From assembly GCF_004348825.1 (NCBI RefSeq), contig NZ_SMJU01000005.1, forward strand, positions 124,001 through 188,000: a DNA stretch of 64,000 bases, given 5' to 3'. The notes under the pieces are model-generated. The model saw only the letters and a list, made by a program, of their open reading frames with translations, searched no databases and had not been told where the DNA came from. The stretch is from Arundinibacter roseus (lineage in GTDB: Bacteria > Bacteroidota > Bacteroidia > Cytophagales > Spirosomataceae). Both the position numbers and the translations under genes were made by a program. Shown one piece after another: positions 60,196-64,000 of the stretch (position 1 is the stretch's first letter; each line of letters begins with the position of its first letter).

Positions 60196-61542
60196 ATGAA
60201 TCTTGACCAGGCCAAATTATTAATTGTAGATGATGACGTTGACGTGCTCAGCGCCGCAAAGTTGCTGCTCAAACGGCACCTTCGGCTGGTTGATATTGAG
60301 AAAAATCCTGAAAAAATCCCATTTTTGATTACGAATGGTGCCTATGATCTGGTCCTGCTCGACATGAATTTTACCCGCGACGTCAGCAGCGGGCGTGAGG
60401 GGTTTCAATGGCTGGATCGAATTCTGGATATTTCGCCGTCCATGATCGTGGTGTTGGTTACGGCCTATGGCGATGTCGAAATGGCCGTGCGCGCCATCAA
60501 ATCCGGAGCGACAGATTTTGTGCTCAAACCCTGGGAAAACGACAAACTTCTGGACACGCTGCAAAAGGCACTTTCCACCAAAACCGACGGCAAAACGGCC
60601 AAAGAAACAAGCGCTGCCAAAGCGCCTGCATCGTCGCTGATTGCAGCCGGACCGGCTATGCAGCAGGTCCTGAACACGGCGGAGCGAGTGGCGCCAACGG
60701 ATGCCAATATTTTGATTTTGGGAGAAAATGGAACCGGAAAAACCCAATTGGCCCGGCATATTCATCAACATTCGCTTCGTGCGCAGTTGCCGTTTGTGGT
60801 CGTAGATTTGGGCGCTTTGAGTGAAAATTTATTTGAAAGCGAGCTTTTTGGACACGTCAAAGGTGCTTTTACCGATGCACGCGAAGACCGAGCCGGGCGG
60901 TTTGAAGAAGCCAAAGGAGGTACTATTTTCCTGGACGAAATAGGAAATCTTCCTATTTCCTTGCAGGCAAAACTTTTGACCGTCATTCAGGAAAGGCGGG
61001 TTACACGGGTGGGTTCCAATAAATCCATTGCGATTGACGTACGTCTGATTTGCGCCACCAACCGCCATCTCGACGGCATGGTGGCCGAGCGCAGTTTTCG
61101 GCAGGATTTACTCTACCGCATCAACACCATCGAGCTCGATTTGCCACCGCTACGCGAACGTCCCGAGGACATTGCGCCTTTGGCAGAGTACTATTTGAAG
61201 CAATTCCGAAAAAAATACAACCGGCCCGTTGCCTCCGTCAGTACGGCCTTGATCAAAAAAATGCAGCAGTATAACTGGCCCGGAAATATCCGGGAATTGC
61301 AACATGCGATTGAGCGGGCGGTCATTCTGACGCAGGAAAAAGTACTGCAACCCGAAGATCTTTTTCTGAAAAATGTGGGCTCCGAACCCGTTTCAGCCAC
61401 AGCTTTTGACCTGGAAGACATGGAAAAAAACATGATCGTAAAAGCCCTGAAACGGTACAATGGCAACATTACGGACGCAGCCCGCGAATTGGGCCTGAGC
61501 CGCGCAGCGCTGTATCGACGGCTTGAAAAATATGGACTTTAA
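60196..61542 (+). CDS. Sigma-54-dependent NtrC-family response regulator
   Basis: 448 residues: receiver domain (~6-125; acidic pocket D12-D14, phosphorylation site D56 in LVLLDMNF), AAA+ domain (~150-385; Walker A GENGTGKT, sigma-54 contact loop GAFTDA in place of GAFTGA, Walker B GGTIFLDEIGNL) and a Fis-type helix-turn-helix (~410-448; NITDAARELGLSRAALYRRL). It should oligomerise after phosphorylation and activate sigma-54 RNA polymerase. Divergent from the ABC locus and 46 bp ahead of its histidine kinase. Confidence 0.96.
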   Translation: MNLDQAKLLIVDDDVDVLSAAKLLLKRHLRLVDIEKNPEKIPFLITNGAYDLVLLDMNFTRDVSSGREGFQWLDRILDISPSMIVVLVTAYGDVEMAVRAIKSGATDFVLKPWENDKLLDTLQKALSTKTDGKTAKETSAAKAPASSLIAAGPAMQQVLNTAERVAPTDANILILGENGTGKTQLARHIHQHSLRAQLPFVVVDLGALSENLFESELFGHVKGAFTDAREDRAGRFEEAKGGTIFLDEIGNLPISLQAKLLTVIQERRVTRVGSNKSIAIDVRLICATNRHLDGMVAERSFRQDLLYRINTIELDLPPLRERPEDIAPLAEYYLKQFRKKYNRPVASVSTALIKKMQQYNWPGNIRELQHAIERAVILTQEKVLQPEDLFLKNVGSEPVSATAFDLEDMEKNMIVKALKRYNGNITDAARELGLSRAALYRRLEKYGL

Positions 61543-61588
61543 GAGATACTCCTGAATCATTTTACCTCACGCTCAAATTCCGATTCTG

Positions 61589-62923
61589 ATGCATCATTTT
61601 TCCATGGGTATACTTTGGCGGGTGCTCGGCCTGATTGCCGCCGGGGTTGGGATGGGGCTTGTCCTCACCAAACCCGATCCCAACGGAATGCTGGCGCTTA
61701 TTCTGCTCATGGTCACCGCTATACTTGGGCGGGGGCTGTATGTATACGTCACGTCGTTTAACCGCAAATTTGTCCGTTTCCTGGAATCAGTTCGGTATTC
61801 TGACTTTACCATTAAGTTTCGGGCAGACAACCAAATGGGGCCGACTTTTCAGGAGCTCAATCAGCAGTTTAATGAAGTACTCATGGCATTTCGGCAGGCA
61901 CGAGCCGAAAAAGAAGCCAACCTGCAATACCTCAACGCCATTGTACAGCATATCAGCACGGGGCTCATTACGTTCGATTCTGACGGCAAAGTTAATCTGA
62001 TCAATAATTCGGCCCTGCGGCTGCTCGACATGTACCGCATTCGGCAACTTTCTGACTTACAGGACACTCATCCTCAGCTCTATAAATTACTTTCTGAACT
62101 CGAAACCGGCGTTCGGGAATTGTACCACAGCCCGCAGGAACAACCGTTGGCGATTCAGGCAACGACCATTCAAATGCGGGGCAAATGGGTACGGATTGTG
62201 GCGCTGCAAAACATAGGCACGGAGCTTCAGCAGAAAGAAGTAGAAGCCTGGCAAAATCTGACCCGGGTGCTGCGCCATGAAATCATGAACTCAATGACGC
62301 CAATTGTATCACTCGTAGGCACCATGCAACTCATTGTAAATGAAGATATTGAAAAAAGTTCAACGAATCAGGAAGCGGTAGATGATCTGAAAGAAGCACT
62401 CCAAACTCTCGGCAAACGGAGTCAGGGCATGATGAAGTTTGTCAATGCCTACCGCGATTTCACGACTTTACCCAAACCAAACGTACGTCAGGTTGCTGTT
62501 CGTGAACTAATTCAGGAAGTTTTGCAGCTCTTGCAAACCGACATCACGTTGGGCGGTGTGGTGTGTCAGGTAGAAATTACGCCCGAAACGCTGAGTATAC
62601 GGGCAGATGCGGATCAGATTCAGCAGGTATTAATTAATCTTATAAAAAATGCGCTCGAAGCGTTGAAAGAGCAACCCGCTCCCCGGCTCACGATTTTTGC
62701 GCGCCTGCTCGACAGTCAGAAAGTTTCTATCGAGATTCGGGATAATGGATTTGGGATTGAGCCGGAAGCCCTCGAACGAATTTTTATTCCTTTTTATACT
62801 ACCAAAAAAACCGGCTCCGGCATTGGTCTGAGCCTTTCCCGGCAAATCTTACAGCAACATAACGGGCAGCTCACGGTGCAGTCGGAAGTGGGCACCGGAA
62901 CATCTTTTTTCTTGTTGGTATAA
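61589..62923 (+). CDS. Sensor histidine kinase (NtrB-like)
   Basis: 444 residues: two membrane segments close to the N-terminus (~8-26 and 34-53) with almost no periplasmic loop, a HAMP/PAS-like part (~75-210; LNAIVQHISTGLITFDSDGKVN), the H box LRHEIMNSMTPI, the N box NLIKNALEAL and G boxes DNGFGI and GSGIGLSLS. With such a short loop, the signal is probably sensed in the membrane or cytoplasm, perhaps through the ABC system. Partner of the preceding response regulator. Confidence 0.95.
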   Translation: MHHFSMGILWRVLGLIAAGVGMGLVLTKPDPNGMLALILLMVTAILGRGLYVYVTSFNRKFVRFLESVRYSDFTIKFRADNQMGPTFQELNQQFNEVLMAFRQARAEKEANLQYLNAIVQHISTGLITFDSDGKVNLINNSALRLLDMYRIRQLSDLQDTHPQLYKLLSELETGVRELYHSPQEQPLAIQATTIQMRGKWVRIVALQNIGTELQQKEVEAWQNLTRVLRHEIMNSMTPIVSLVGTMQLIVNEDIEKSSTNQEAVDDLKEALQTLGKRSQGMMKFVNAYRDFTTLPKPNVRQVAVRELIQEVLQLLQTDITLGGVVCQVEITPETLSIRADADQIQQVLINLIKNALEALKEQPAPRLTIFARLLDSQKVSIEIRDNGFGIEPEALERIFIPFYTTKKTGSGIGLSLSRQILQQHNGQLTVQSEVGTGTSFFLLV

Positions 62924-62995
62924 TATTGATTTTATTAAACCAACCATTTCATCCAAATCAGAATCTTATCCCTACGATTTAAAAGAAAAATTCTT

Positions 62996-63445
62996 ATGAA
63001 ACATGCAGCTTTTTTAGTCGTGCTAGTTGTTAGTATAATGGCTTGCTCAGCCGATTCCATAAAAGAACTATCCGCCGAAAAAGTGATTCGCTACAAAGAA
63101 ACTGTGGCGCTTCCCGGCTCGGCAACCGGCACGTTGACCTTTGCCGAGGTAACCGACAGCCGCTGTGCCGATGGAGCCACCTGTATTTGGGCAGGCAATG
63201 CTACCGTAGACCTCGAACTCAAAAGTACTGCCACGACCGAAGGACAAAGCATTCGTTTGTGCCTGGGCGATTGCAAATCGCTTTATCCCAATGCCGCCTT
63301 TCGCAGCACAGATACGGTTCAGGTTCAGCTCGACAACCAACGTTACTCACTCATTCTGACCGACGTATCACCTTATCCGCGTCTGTCAGAAGTGGCATTT
63401 AAAAAAGAAGCCTACACCATTAAGCTCATCCTGAAAAGCCTGTAA
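62996..63445 (+). CDS. Hypothetical lipoprotein
   Basis: 149 residues with a lipoprotein signal (VVSIMACSAD; lipid Cys17). The mature part is beta-rich, with two Cys pairs (SRCADGATCIW and LCLGDCKSLYP) that could form disulfides. The stretch DSRCADGATCIWAGNATV is common in small Bacteroidota exported proteins of unknown function. It follows the kinase gene by 72 bp on the same strand, so it could be co-transcribed. Confidence 0.75.
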   Translation: MKHAAFLVVLVVSIMACSADSIKELSAEKVIRYKETVALPGSATGTLTFAEVTDSRCADGATCIWAGNATVDLELKSTATTEGQSIRLCLGDCKSLYPNAAFRSTDTVQVQLDNQRYSLILTDVSPYPRLSEVAFKKEAYTIKLILKSL

Positions 63446-63607
63446 CAGCCTGCTTTGGCCGGATTTTCTATGGTTGAAACCAGTGGATTTTATACCTTCT
63501 GTTCGCATTGTTGAGATTTTTGATTATACTTGAAAACCCGTGCAAAAATGGTGTACGGCTCACGGCAACTTTTTGCTTAACTCAACCTTTCCCGAACGCG
63601 CATTTTC

Positions 63608-64000
63608 ATGAAGAGGACTCAAATCTCGCTCCTTGAAGCCTTAATTCCCATCGTATTTTTGATGGCCCTGCTGGCAATCAACGTCTTTACCTTTGAAGAT
63701 TCTCTGGGCGGCCCCAATCAATTTGCGCTGCTGCTCGCTGCTGCCGTTGCTACACTTGTAGGCTACACCAAAGGTGTTTCGTACAAAGATGTGATCGGGC
63801 AAATTTCACGGAACATCGAAAGTACTTCTGAGGCTATCATCATCTTACTTTTAGTTGGCTCTCTGGCCGGTACATGGCTGGTGAGTGGTGTGGTGCCGGC
63901 TATGGTATACTATGGCATTCAGATCTTGCATCCATCCTTTTTTCTGCCTGCCTGCGTGGTCATTTGCGCCATCGTCTCGGTAGCCACGGGTAGCTCGTGG
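63608..64000 (+). CDS. NhaC-type Na+/H+ antiporter, N-terminal part
   Basis: The frame opens at ATG 63608 and runs off the window after 131 codons. Start MKRTQISLLEALIPIVFLMA; the membrane segments include a stretch typical of NhaC-family antiporters (IIILLLVGSLAGTWLVSGVV and CAIVSVATGSSW). These proteins exchange Na+ and H+, or malate/lactate in some members, across the inner membrane. The full length and the exact substrate cannot be judged from this part. Confidence 0.85.
   Translation, partial: MKRTQISLLEALIPIVFLMALLAINVFTFEDSLGGPNQFALLLAAAVATLVGYTKGVSYKDVIGQISRNIESTSEAIIILLLVGSLAGTWLVSGVVPAMVYYGIQILHPSFFLPACVVICAIVSVATGSSW

Overview
The window comes from a member of the Bacteroidota, most likely order Cytophagales (Dyadobacter/Runella/Spirosoma-like). 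The signs are Bacteroidota-type -7 boxes (TAnnTTTG) instead of -35/-10 promoters, families typical of the phylum (DUF4290 next to murA, an Asp-type MurA, half-size YedE pairs, large arrays of ~800-residue FtsX/MacB permeases, DUF1080) and A-rich leaders without strong Shine-Dalgarno sequences. No rRNA, tRNA, CRISPR array, transposase or phage gene was seen.

Layout. 1-8.1 kb: end of a DUF1080 gene, a sugar-nucleotide epimerase-like gene, a DUF3267 membrane zincin, a Wzi-like outer-membrane protein, the DUF4290-murA pair, a MATE exporter and a CPBP protease. 8.2-15.9 kb: an FKBP isomerase and tail-specific protease operon, the ATP synthase pair atpA-atpG standing alone, a LolA-like secreted protein, a 53-codon small gene and a YceI protein. 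15.9-21.5 kb: envelope sugar genes (GT2, GT39-like), a GHMP kinase resembling glucuronokinase followed by a GalU-like uridylyltransferase, and a DUF819 protein. 21.6-28.9 kb: two tandem secreted S10 carboxypeptidases, a GH3 enzyme, a YdjC/ChbG deacetylase and a lipoprotein.

29.0-39.7 kb is a sulfur-metabolism locus: lipoprotein rhodanese, sterol-desaturase-like membrane protein, a 73-residue membrane protein, secreted DsrE, a SoxB-like metallophosphoesterase with a Tat-type leader, an OprD-like porin, two half-size YeeE/YedE transporters and a sulfide:quinone oxidoreductase. Four transcription units here each carry a CRP/FNR-type palindrome (TGTRA-N6-TCAC). Its centre lies exactly 36.5 bp before the end of a -7 box in all four, so the locus looks like one regulon with class II activation; no CRP/FNR gene is in the window. 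A 2.6-kb AT-rich block with two pairs of duplicated small genes is inserted in the locus and bracketed by 31-bp direct repeats.

39.8-42.3 kb: a secreted protein of unknown function and a three-gene operon ending in a membrane-anchored winged-helix regulator. 42.4-59.8 kb (minus strand) is one long ABC export locus: membrane-fusion protein, MacB/LolD-type ATPase, then six paralogous FtsX/MacB permeases with one small unknown gene among them. Divergent from it is an NtrC-type response regulator plus histidine kinase (60.2-62.9 kb). A sigma-54-like -24/-12 element precedes the membrane-fusion gene, and two 14-bp repeats spaced 20 bp apart lie about 100-120 bp upstream of its predicted start, so the two-component system probably drives the ABC locus. 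The window ends with a lipoprotein and the start of an NhaC-type antiporter.
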